64,000 nt of DNA. Source: Patiria miniata. Taxonomy: Eukaryota > Echinodermata > Asteroidea > Valvatida > Asterinidae. Positions 1 through 10,600 of this stretch are shown here, one piece after another (position 1 is the stretch's first letter; every line of letters begins with the position of its first letter). Both the position numbers and the translations under genes were made by a program. The stretch lies in the NCBI RefSeq assembly GCF_015706575.1, contig NW_024037055.1, positions 10,020,262 to 10,084,261 of the forward strand, read 5' to 3'. Under the pieces are notes generated by a model. That model was not told the origin of the DNA, ran no database searches, and was given only the letters and a program-made list of their open reading frames with translations.

Positions 1-3000
1 CTCTGGCTAGACGTCTTGTCTTCTCTATACCCATATGGCCTGTATGGAGCTGTTGTAAGATATCCGTCTGAAGTGAGTCTGGAATGATGACCTGTCTTCC
101 TTTGAAGATTATTCCCCAGGAGATACCAAGCTCATCCCTGTATGGCCAGTAGACCCGTAGGTCTCGAGGTAGTTCCTTGACGGAGTCTGGCCAGCCACTG
201 TATATTATCTGACACAGTGCACTTAGTACAGGGTCTCTTGCTGTTTCTCTCTGCAGTTGCTCTTGCTTAGACTGCCCAAAATGCACAAGGTCCATGCACA
301 TGGCGTCTTGGCCTTCATAGACATCAAAACTGCCGACCAGTCTGTCTAGGGGTATGTCATCACTCTTTGTCGGGTTTGGCAATCTGCTCAGGGCATCTGA
401 TAGCGTCATTGTTTTCCCTGGTCTGTACTGTACGTCAAAGTTGTATCCTTGCACCTTAATTAGCAAGCGTTGCAGACGAGGTGGTGCACTCGAGAGGGGT
501 TTCTTCCAGATCATCTCAAGTGGCTTGTGATCAGTGTGGAGTGTAAACTCTTTCCCGAAGAGATAGCTATGGAACCTGGTGATGCCGAACACTAGGGCTA
601 GTGTTTCTCTCTCTATGTTAGAGTAGTTGGCTTGTGCCGGGGAAAGACTCTTCGACGCAAATGCTATCGGCCTGTTGTTTTGAAGGAGGCAGGCTCCCAG
701 ACCCTTCTGTGATGCGTCGACTTCCAGCACAGTGTGTATCTCTGGGTTGTAGTACTGGAGACACGCTTCAGTGGTGATGGAATATTTCAAGGCTTCGAAT
801 GCTGCTTGATGGTCATCCTGCCACAGATATGGCACATTCTTCTTCAGAAGATCCCTGAGGGTCGCCGCTTTGTCTGCTAGGTTAGGGATATATGCAGAGA
901 CGTATGTGATCAGGCCTAGGAATTTTTGCAGGTCTTCCTTGTCCTGAGGTGTTGGAATGCTGTGGATGTCCTCAATTCTGCCTGGGTCCGGCCGGATGCC
1001 GGTGTCGGAGTACAGTGACCCAAAGAAGTTGATTTGGTTGGTCTTGATGTGGCATTTGTTGCTGTTGAAAACTAAGCCTTCACGGCTGGCTGTTTGAAGT
1101 AGATTCAGGAGGTTGGCATCGTGTTCTTCCTCAGTACGGCCGTATACAGCAACATCGTCAGCAATGCCGACGCATCCTGGGACCTGTTCTATGATGTCGT
1201 CCATGCACTGCTGGAAGATGTCTTGGCTGATGGAGAGACCAAATGGAAGGCGCTGGAAACAGTACCGGCCAAATGGCGTTCGAAAGGTGGTCAGCTCTTG
1301 GGATTCTTCCTCGAGCTTGACGGCCCAATACCCAGCTTTAGCATCAAGCTTCGAGAAGAATTTGGCTTGAGAAAATGCTGGGTTGAGTTCCTCCAGTGTG
1401 GGTATTTTGTGCGGACATCTCTTGAGGCTCTGGTTCAGCCGCTTAGGATCCAGACAGACCCTAAGTGTCCCATCTTGTTTCAAGCTCGTGGTTATCGAAC
1501 TACACCAGTCGGTGTGATGGGTGACCTTTCTAATTACACCTTGCTGTTCCATCTTGTCGATCTCTATTTTGAGCTTCGGCTTCAGGTGTATGCTACACTT
1601 CCTGGGTGCGTCAATGCTCGGTTTAGCATCCTCCTTTAGATGAAGAGTTGCTCTGGCTTTGAAGTTTCCAATTGTGTCAAATTGGTTGGGGTACAACCTC
1701 ACGAGGTCGTGGACCGACTTGATGGTGTCATGTGACAGATTTTGGGGTTCACCCACTCCTGGTTCTTTGGGTGATGCAGGGGGTTGAGGTGACGATTCAG
1801 TGGAGTGGATGGTGACCACTTCAAGCTCGCTGCACATGGGCAGGCCGGCTATGGCTGGTCCGGGTACATCTACGACGTAGAATCTGTTCTTTGTCCACTT
1901 CGGTGTCTTGTAGCGGCATAAAAGCTCAATGCACCCTAGGCATACAATCTCTGTACCGTTGTATGCCGTCAGCTTGGTCTTCACAGGCTGGACGAAAGAC
2001 TTCCATCGACTTCCATACATCTGTTTGATCGTACGGAGTGGCAACGTGTTTCCTCCGGCTCCAGTGTCAACTTTTGTGATTAGTCGGTGTTTGCCGATGA
2101 GGTCGGGGCAGATAACGTCAAGCGTTGTGTATGCCTCCCTGTTGTTGTCTATCGAGCTCATGCAGAGGTTCGAGACAGTAACTGTGTGGAATACTGTTTC
2201 ATATTCCTCTGAAGCTTCTGCTGAATGGATGGGTTGTTCATCTCTGTTGGTGTCATTTGGCTTCTGCTTGCCGGCATTGGATCGACTTTTGGATCTTGGT
2301 CTGCGAGTTGTATTTCCTCGCGATGGGCTGCGGCCACGTCTGGACGGAGATTTGCCCTTGCGTTTACCCTGGCTTCGGGTCTTTCTGCAGAATTTGGCCC
2401 AATGGCCCTTGGAACCACATGATTTACATGTGTCCCGGTAGGCAGGACACCGTCTTGGTGGGTGGGATAGACCACAGTTGCCACAGGTTCTGCCAGTGGG
2501 TCGGAAAGCATGGACAGCTGTATGTGACGCCTCCAACGTCTCAAGGCACTTTTTGCCAGCAAGGATGGCTTCGTACTTCCGTCCCTCTTGTAGCATGTCA
2601 TCGATGCTAAAACCAATGGGTTTGTCTAGAAGATCTTTCTGGAAAGATTCAGATGTGGTAGACGCAATAACTAATTCGATGATGCGTTCCGTCATTTCCT
2701 CTGGTCCGAAGTTACATTCGTGTGCCTTTGCTCGGCATCTGTTGACGAAGTTGTCCAGGGATTCATCTGGTTTCTGGCGATACCGCATAAGCTCCAGGCG
2801 ATGTATGCGGAAGTTCACTTTGATGTGTAGCTGCTTCTCGAACAACTCCCATAACTGGTTGGGGATCAGTTGTTCTTCTGCTGACAGGCTTGAAGAATTT
2901 ATCATTTTGAGGCCTCCAGTTCCGACTGCTATTTGTATCTTAACAGCACGCTTGGCAGGATCGGTGATTTCCTGGTCCCTGAAGCTCAGGTCCATCCGTT

Positions 3001-4475
3001 GTTTAAAAAGCTTAAACTCTTCTGCGATGTCTGTGGCACCCCAGTTCATTTCTGGGAACTTGGCCATGATGCAGGGCTGTGGGATAGAAATCTCTGGGAT
3101 ACAATTCAATATGCTACAGCAAACGAAATTGTAAACAGTAGCAACTGCAATGTAGCTTAAAGGTAAGTGCTACGATTAGTGATCACAATAAATCACAACA
3201 ATATAATTATTTCAATAATAATTTTGACTATTCAACAATATATTTGTCAAAACACATATTATTGTTCATATATGAAATGTCCAGTGTTCTTTTGGTGAGC
3301 AGTCCTTTCTCCAAGAATGTCCAAACACAGTTTGTCCTGCTTTTCCACAGAAATGAGCGATGTACTGTCAGTTTTCCAACTTGACTTGATGTCCCGTACA
3401 GGCCTCCGTAGATATGATTGATGCACAGTTCCGGCACTGGCGGATGAATACGGCGAATGTTCACTGGGATGAGTGGGAAGCGCACAGTTCCGGCGATGAT
3501 GCGGAGTGATAGGGTCAAAGGTCACACTTGACGTAAAGATGCGTGAAGCGGTTCACAGGGCTTGTGATGTTCACGGAACTATTTGTTCATACGCACAGCT
3601 ACAAGAATGTGTGCACGATAGCGAAACAATGTTTAACAATATGAAGGTGATTCAAAGGTGTACATTGTTACGTGAACTGGCTGGGGGGGGGGGGGGGGCT
3701 GATGATCACTCCCGTAGATCAAACTTTTGACAAAGTTATTGTAGTGACTTGCCTTGGTCACGCGATGGTGCGACGGGCTGGTCCCTGACCGGTCAACCGT
3801 GTGTACGGGTCGAGTAAGCTCGGTCGAGTCCCGGTGCGGTCGCGTCAAATCGGAGCTCGATCAGCTTTCACTCAGCTCCACGAAAAAGACGAAAAAAGTC
3901 CTCTGTCGCTATGATGCCGATGGTCGACTCGGGGCGAGGGGTTTTCTCTTGTCCGTGCTGTCCACAGCACGGTGTAGCGGTCCGCCTCAGCGCTGGCTCG
4001 GTGATGGCTTAGGCTTGGCCTCAGTCCGGCGATGACTCCGGGCTAGGCTACGCACGCAGCTGAGTTTCAGTTACGTTGCGTGCGGTGTGCAGTGGGCTTG
4101 GCGACGGTGGGTGTGCGGCATACAGTGTGTGATGTGGTGCGCTGAATCTACGCACGCGGCGAGTACACATATGGATATGTACAGTTCACACTGGCGATCA
4201 CAGCGGAAACGTTGTTGTCGCGGAGACAATTTCTGCTGCTTTCCGGTAGTTTTCAGTTACTCTGCTTAGTTGAGAGTGATGGGTGTTCTCTGGCCTTTTT
4301 CACTACCGCTGCCACCATGAAGTGAGATGAATCAATGAAGAACTCAGAGGAGATTATTCTCAGGTTCTGTGCCACTGCAGCTTTATTCATCAGACATAAT
4401 GTAAGAGTGAGCGCGGGCGAACTGTTCACCTAATGTGCTTGCGCGCATACAAAGTAGTGCTCATGAAGTATCACA
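1..4475 (-). mobile_element. Ty3/gypsy-type LTR retrotransposon, partial (leaves window on the left)
   Basis: Reading the minus strand from high to low coordinates, I see a likely LTR (about 4475-4318), a primer-binding-like start next to it, a GC-rich leader (about 4300-3100), a gag-like region (about 3067-2200) with a CCHC zinc knuckle and basic tail, an aspartic protease with a DTGAG-type site (about 2100-1850), reverse transcriptase (about 1650-1000), RNase H (about 850-450), and the start of the integrase zinc-binding region at the left edge. The order protease-RT-RNase H-integrase is that of Ty3/gypsy. The visible coding part looks largely open, so the insertion is probably fairly young, but the 3' half and second LTR lie outside the window and wholeness cannot be judged. 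The LTR limits are inferred from a TG...CA pair and a polyadenylation signal. Confidence 0.85.
4318..4475 (-). repeat. Candidate LTR of the gypsy-type element
   Basis: On the minus strand this stretch starts TGTGATAC and ends CACTTCA, holds an AATAAA signal (4387-4382), and is followed directly by TGGTGGCAGCGG, which resembles a tRNA primer-binding site. The second LTR would lie outside the window, so this cannot be confirmed here. Confidence 0.5.
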
Positions 4476-4477
4476 AC

Positions 4478-4663
4478 ATGGTTCTCTATGGCGCTTTCTG
4501 ATGCATTAGACTCGTACTTGGCTCGTGTCTCTACTGAGCAGAAGTTCACCGGCGCTTCGCCAAGTAGGGAAAAAGCTGTGCAGTCATGCCACGCAAGGCC
4601 TACTAACACCACGACAGTCAACAGTCTACGTAATGCCTGACAACCACCCAGAATACCTGCCAT
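4478..4663 (-). pseudogene. Inverted, isolated copy of TM9SF2 exon 1
   Basis: The minus strand from the ATG at 4663 encodes 62 codons without a stop. They align end to end, without gaps, with the 62 codons of TM9SF2 exon 1 (7669-7854). By hand count 30 of 62 residues match, including LGGC, VVLVGLA, the APV.FC motif and the signal-peptide core. Matches stop around residue 50; the last dozen codons have diverged. A GT follows the last codon at the exact place of the exon 1 donor, but its context (GTTGTG) is weak and coincides with the edge of the retrotransposon LTR. No exon 2 copy is visible. I read it as a relic of a duplicated 5' end, or the first exon of a paralogue cut by the retroelement; expression is not excluded. 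Confidence 0.65.
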
Positions 4664-4762
4664 ACTCAGCTCACAGCTTCTCTTCCTGTGAACAAGCGAA
4701 GAAATTGTTTTACGTTTCAAACCTCCAAACAAATCATTGCACGCTTATCACCCACTAAAAAC

Positions 4763-5045
4763 CATCAGACTTTACACCCAAAACGGACTCCAAAATACCA
4801 AATACACCACCTAGGGATCCGCTAGAGATCGATAATTAAGATGGTGGTACATATGTTGGCTTACGGTTGGCAAGAAAAGATAAAGGGAAAGAATGTTGTG
4901 TACAAAGTCTATGGAGAGTCGATAACATTTTCAAGTTACATGTATATTTCCTGCACGTTTTTTTCAACATTTTTGCAATGACTGACCTTCATTGAGAAAT
5001 TATGATGAAAAAAAAAGTGTTATCGGGATGCAACATTCCTTCCAG
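4763..5045. repeat. Two adjoining fragments of dispersed inverted-repeat elements
   Basis: Bases 4763-4870 resemble the left arm of the foldback at 58320-58440 (shared words ATCGATAATTAAGATGGT and CAGAYTTYACMC). Bases 4890-5045 resemble the MITE at 44808-45001: both have GGAAAGAATGTTG at one end, GCAACATTC at the other, and TCTATGGAGAGTC inside. Confidence 0.55.
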
Positions 5046-5793
5046 ATACATAAAGGTCACAGAGAGAAAAGCACAATAGTCATTAACAATTTATTTTTTG
5101 AAAAGAAAAACACACCCTGATGAGCTACCGTCCCTAAAAGAAATGTGTAGGAAATTGTGCAAGTTGACTGGGGTACGAGTTGACCCAGGTACGAATTGAC
5201 CCAAATTTGTTACGTTACTCGGACTAGATACAACCCTGTAACAACCTTGGGCACTAAAGCCACTAGGTTTCCTTTTTACGAATTTTGACTTTGGTCAGTT
5301 TGTACTTACAACCCGACCAAATTCAAAATTTGAAAAAAGGACTTCAAGCGCCCCAGTTTTGTAACAATTTACCAGTTACTAGTTCATGTAGTTAGGAACA
5401 CCAAATAGTGCAATTCAACATTTCAGAAGAATTCCATACATGGACATCACAGATTTTTTCCTGCAGTGACCTCATCACTCAGCCATCAGAAACACAAAAG
5501 CATGAAAAGCGATAACATGTCCTAAAAAGTCAAATTTTGCAGGGAAAATATTGAAAAATTTACTGAGAAAACTGTAACATCCAAGAGTTTTTCAAACCAG
5601 TCTGCCAGTCTCATACTTGTTTGTGCACAGGCGGTGTCAAGTGATGCCCAGGTAATGGAACTCTTTCCCAAGATGTTAATCATGGAGGAGGGCACAGGGC
5701 GGAGGGGGGCATGTGTGCCCCCCCCCCCCCCATGCCCTCCCCGGCATGCCCTTAGGCGTAGTTACACCACTGAGCTGTGTTTTATACTTTTTA
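5046..5793. other. Non-coding stretch, little recognisable
   Basis: AT-rich DNA with no gene seen. It holds a short direct repeat of GTACGARTTGACCCA (5173-5204), one copy of the recurring word GTTACTCGGACTA (5213-5225) and a C-rich run (5719-5731). Confidence 0.5.
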
Positions 5794-6187
5794 TAGCTCT
5801 GTTGTGCCCATTCTTGAAAATCACGCATTCTCGAGAATGGGCATGCACATTCTTGAGAATGTGCAACTGGATCCTTGCTCAATCTTGGCAAAAAATAACT
5901 CTTCCAGATTGAGCGCACATTCTTGAGAATGCGCGACAAGATAACGGTCTTGTCGATGCCGAGCACCGGCTGCGCTTGGCAAGTCTAGCTGAATCCTCGT
6001 TCATGGCAAAATTCATAAATTGTGCACGTGATATTCCCACCCAATCTTAAGAATGAGCGCTCATTCTTAAGAACGCGTGCTCGTTCTTAAGAATGGGCGC
6101 TCATTCTTAAGAATGCGCGCCCATTCTCGAGAATGTGCATGCCCATTCTCGAGAATGCGTGATTTTCAAGAATGGGCACAACAGCTC
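5794..6187. mobile_element. Foldback element made of palindromic ATTCTYRAGAAT units
   Basis: Bases 5798-5864 are the inverted complement of about 6118-6187 (TGTTGTGCCCATTCTTGA at one end, GGGCACAACAG at the other). Both arms and the region before the right arm contain about ten copies of a 12-bp palindrome, ATTCTTAAGAAT or ATTCTCGAGAAT, spaced by self-complementary links of about 8 bp such as GAGCGCTC. No target duplication was found. Confidence 0.7.
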
Positions 6188-6454
6188 CATGCTAGCGCTG
6201 ACTAGAAGAAAAGGGAAGATCTGTTTGGAAAGATTCCCATCTGGCTATCACTATTTGCGGGCCTATCAAGTATCAGCCATCAGCATGATCAGAAAGATAA
6301 TAATATGTCTTAAAAACTCAAAGTTAGCCCGGAAAATATTGAAGTATTTACTGAGAAAACTCCTAGAAATTTTCAGACTTGTCTGTTGTCTCATACTCGG
6401 TTTGCAGGTTTGTGCACAGGGTGACAAGTAATGGCAAACGTTAGCTAGTATGGG

Positions 6455-6509
6455 TAGCTTGAGTAACTCCAGCTCGCTGGAGTTACTCTCGCTGGAGTTA
6501 CTCAAGCTA
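6455..6509. mobile_element. 55-bp hairpin element, TAGCTTGAGTAACTCC ends
   Basis: A near-perfect palindrome beginning TAGCTTGAGTAACTCCAGC and ending with its complement. The left flank TAGTATGGG and right flank AGATATGGG agree at 6 of 9 positions, consistent with a worn 9-bp target duplication. Its arms match those of the hairpin at 8499-8584. Confidence 0.6.
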
Positions 6510-7668
6510 AGATATGGGAAATTTTCCATCTGTTTTTCCGGGTTTTCCAGGAAGGCCAGTCATCGGGTCATGTCATGCTGATCCTGCATCCTGATTTAAT
6601 AATATGGCTCTGATAATGATGAGACGCAAGGAGAAAAGATGAGACCAAAAATTGGAACCTTTGAAAACGTTCAACTATGGCTCCACCTATCTGCTACTAT
6701 GCTGAGCTGTCCGCAAACATATAGGCCTACATGGCGTATTTATTATCATACATCGTATATTAAGAGATTATTTTATAGATGAAATCAAAGATCCTGTAGG
6801 CTGTAGCGCTAGCGCGGCGCCGCTAAATGAATTACACGTACAGTGTGACGTATCACAGAAAAATTGTGGAGGTCGAGGCCACGTGCATGATATGGCGCCC
6901 TCTTCCGTCAATATTCGAATTTCCGTTTCGAACTTTCGTTAAGTCTCCGGCTTGGCCTTTATACTTGTAACCGGGTCGAGAAAAAAATTCAGACATCAAA
7001 CCTCTTGTAAAAAGAAAAAAATATCCAAACTTCTGCGTCATATGATTAAGGTAATTTGTGTTTTGTGGCAGAAGATGGATCTACAATAAGGTTTCGGTTC
7101 AGGAGCCTGAAATAATAAAGCCGAGCCCGAAGCCATAACTGCGACGAAGCCGAGGTTTAAAAAATCCTTGAGGAATCGCTTTTCGTCTCCATAAAGGCGG
7201 TACTCAGAAGGATGCGTTCAGCATCGTTAATAAATAAACCTAAAATATTTTAACTGCAAAGGAAAACAAATAAAACAAATAATTCTAAATTACTGAAATT
7301 TTCTGGTTGTGAAAGTGTTTGTTTATTTTGTTCGTTTACTATCAGTCACTTGCTTAAAAAGACAGCTCCAAACCTCACTCTGGATACCGTCATTTTGCAA
7401 CTTATACGAACGGGGATTTTTACATGTCCGGCCGTACCGCGTACTATACTAGATGTACCTTCTGGATATATGTGTGCGGTACGTAAATGCATCACCGTGA
7501 TATGATCACATGCGTTGCCAGCGTGGCCGATTTTGCTGCATTGTAATATAGTCACTCAGCTGTGAAAGCAGACATTTTTCGTGACTTTTCCCGTCATTTA
7601 TTTTCCAGTATAATCCAAGAAGCTCATCAATTCTTCATTTTGTAAAAAGTCCAGAGCCTAGGTCCAAT
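6510..7668. other. Upstream region of TM9SF2
   Basis: No coding exon seen. A CpG-containing patch lies at 6800-6900, and a run of AGCCGAG/GAAGCC words at 7105-7160. The transcription start and any 5' UTR exon could not be placed. Confidence 0.4.
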
Positions 7669-10600
7669 ATGACGCAGATGCTGGGTGGTTGTCGGGCATT
7701 GCGAGGACTATTCGCGGCCGTGGTGTTGGTGGGGCTTGCTGGGCGGGACTGTTCGGCGTTCTATCTGCCAGGCATGGCGCCCGTCAGCTTCTGCTCGAAG
7801 GATACCGAAGTTAGGTATAAAACCGCGGAAAACTCTTTGGATAGTCAGTGTAAGGTATGTGTCAATGCCATGGTCAACATGTATATGTTTTAGCCTGCCT
7901 AAAACACATGGAACTAAGTGGAATGAATTTTTTTACTGTCAATTGTCATGACTGTCTGTCATGTCTGTACGACAGACCAACATCCCAAATGTCAAAAAAG
8001 GAGTTCTAGCGCCCCAGTTAGTGGGACTAGTCTGTGTGATGGTTTGATCAAACAAAAGGAGGGAAATTGATTAACAAATAACATCTACCTTCCATCATGT
8101 CCATGTTTACGCACACATAATTTTTTCAATTCAATTAAATTCAAAGCTCACATTTCTTTCCATACAAAATGAGAAATACAAGCATAGAATACACGATTAA
8201 GTACATAGAATTTGAATAGATATATTTTACTGCATGCATTATGATGACAAATTATTGTTTTCTTCATTCATTTTTAGCAAATTAATGTTTGAGTTTTGTG
8301 GTTTTTTCTGCACGTTTTGAATTGGTACTTTTGTTATAATTGTTAAGATGACATGGACAATGAAACCCTTGATTTGTGAACTTGGTTGAATGTCAGCGAC
8401 GTGTATTTACTTTGGCAAGGTTTGGTCAACATTTAGTTGCCATTAACACTGTACACTAAAAGTGGGAAATGAGTTTCTATTCTTTTTTCAGATACATGTA
8501 GCTTGAGTAACTCCAGCTTAACAAGCGCATCAGGAATTCACATGTATTCCTGATGAGCTTGTTAAGCTGGAGTTACTCAAGCTAATGTACAATGTACATG
8601 TATGTTACCAAGTACGTGTGCACAAAGTATGTAAAAGTCCAGACAGGGCTCTGGAGTGCTCTGAAACGTGCAAAACTAAATCAGGCCAACTTTACTCACA
8701 GTTTAGGCAACAAATTTCTCCAAAAATTCCACTGGGGCAAAGAAAATGTCCTCAGTATTTCACCGACCAAGTTTGCAGACTAAATTCAATTTTTAAAGGA
8801 GATTTTTCTTCAATATTTTGCACATGAGAGGCAAGTCAAGTGATTTCAAAGTGGGGCTAAATACTAGACTGGTACATGTCCAACCATGGTCTAACGATTT
8901 GAAAAGACTGACCTCTTCATTCAGTGTCAGTAGTCTGGTGGCTTGACTATGGAGAAATGTGTAGTAAATTGAGACTAGTTCCCGCTTCATGCCACATGTT
9001 TCTTAAATTCTTTTGGCATGGTTGATTGATGCAGTACTGAAGCTGTGTTGGACTGGTTGTTTTAGGTGCCAGTCTATTTTTTATTTTGCATGTTTTCAAT
9101 ACCATAAGTTTTTGGACTCTCATACACAGTATTGAGAGTCCCAAATTTTAGGACTAGTAAAAGTCCAATGAATAAGCAAACAGGAAACTAAAATTTGAAT
9201 ACCTCTCCAACTCTAGAAAAGAGAAATAATTCAACGAAAGAAGCAGAAAATGATGACCAATGATTCAGTATATAGAATTTTTGGGGGGTAATGTAATTAT
9301 AAATGCAGGGAAATGGATCTTTTCATGACAGTTTCAACAAAACTATCTCTCTTTTTTTCTTCTTTTTGTCCACATTAGAGCCAAATTGAGATGTATGTGA
9401 ATCGCCTGGACACAGTAGAGAGTATCATCCCCTATGATTATGACAGGTGGGTTTCTTTACCACAGTTGTGGCAATGTACATTGTAAAGTAGGAGTTTTAT
9501 AATAATACATCATGATACGTGATAATCGTGATACGAGAATGTCATGATACGGGACGGCAATGTGAAAATCTGTATTGCAAAACTTGCTTCTGAATGAAAT
9601 TAGACTAAAGTCAAGACATCCGAAGTCCCATCTAGAGCAGGAAGTGTGTGTTTCCCTAATTACAAGCTGGTGTTTCTAAGTCTGTGAGTTACACAAAATG
9701 GCCTCTGCACTGTAGCATTTACCTGAGCTGAGTAAAAAACCATCATCATCAAGTCGACCCTCGTCGGACAGCAACAAAGGCACACCATACATCACAGTAT
9801 TCACACTCTCCCGTGTCCGTCCTGAACTGGGCTGCGGAGGCAAGCCCAGTGTCCCAACGCACGTAGGTTAACGTCTACACACCTCAAGAGGCTACTCCAT
9901 GTGTGGGTTCCCATAGGATGAGTTGGCTTGCAGCTATCTCTGGATGAAGTACGCAGTGTACAGCCAATCGCAGACGCCTAGTTCTGATAGTTGAGGAGAT
10001 CCTTGGTGGGTGGCCGTACAGACATGGCTCTGGAGTGCTCTGAAACATGCAAAACTAAATCAGGCCCACTTTACTCACACTTTAGCCAGCAAATTTCTCC
10101 AAAAATTCCACTGGGGCAAAGAAAAGGTCCTCAGTATTTCACCAACCAAGTTTGCAGACTAAATTCAATTTTTAAAGGAGACTTTTTTCAATATTTTGCA
10201 CATGAGAGGGAAGTCAAGTGATTCCAAAATGGGGCTGAAGACTAGACTGGTACATGTCCAACCATGGTCCAACTATTTGAAAAGACTGACCTCTTCATTC
10301 AGTGTCAATAGTCTGGTGGATTGACTATGGAGAAATGTGTTGTAAATTGAGACTAGTTCCCGCATCATGCCACATGTTTCTTAAATTCTTTTGGCATGGT
10401 TGATTGATGCAGTACTGAAGCTGTGTTGGACTGGTTGTTTTAGGTGCCAGTCTATTTTCTTGTTTTGGGATGGATATGTGGAAATTTTGGACAAATCGAC
10501 ATATTGTGAAAAGATGTGGCTGGATGAAATTCATGTAGCATTTGGCTGTTTTTCTCTAGAAAATCACCCCTACTGACCACTAGGTGACATCTGAATATGA

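Noticed and set aside
1113-2616. Plus-strand and short minus-strand frames over the retroelement
   Set aside because: Antisense or alternative frames of the gypsy-type coding region, not separate genes.
8499-8584. microRNA precursor
   Set aside because: The hairpin is fully palindromic with no bulges and shares ends with other mobile hairpins, so a transposon origin is more likely.
9379-9380. Alternative TM9SF2 exon 2 acceptor two bases downstream
   Set aside because: It would bring an immediate TGA; the TTAG acceptor at 9378 keeps the conserved reading frame.
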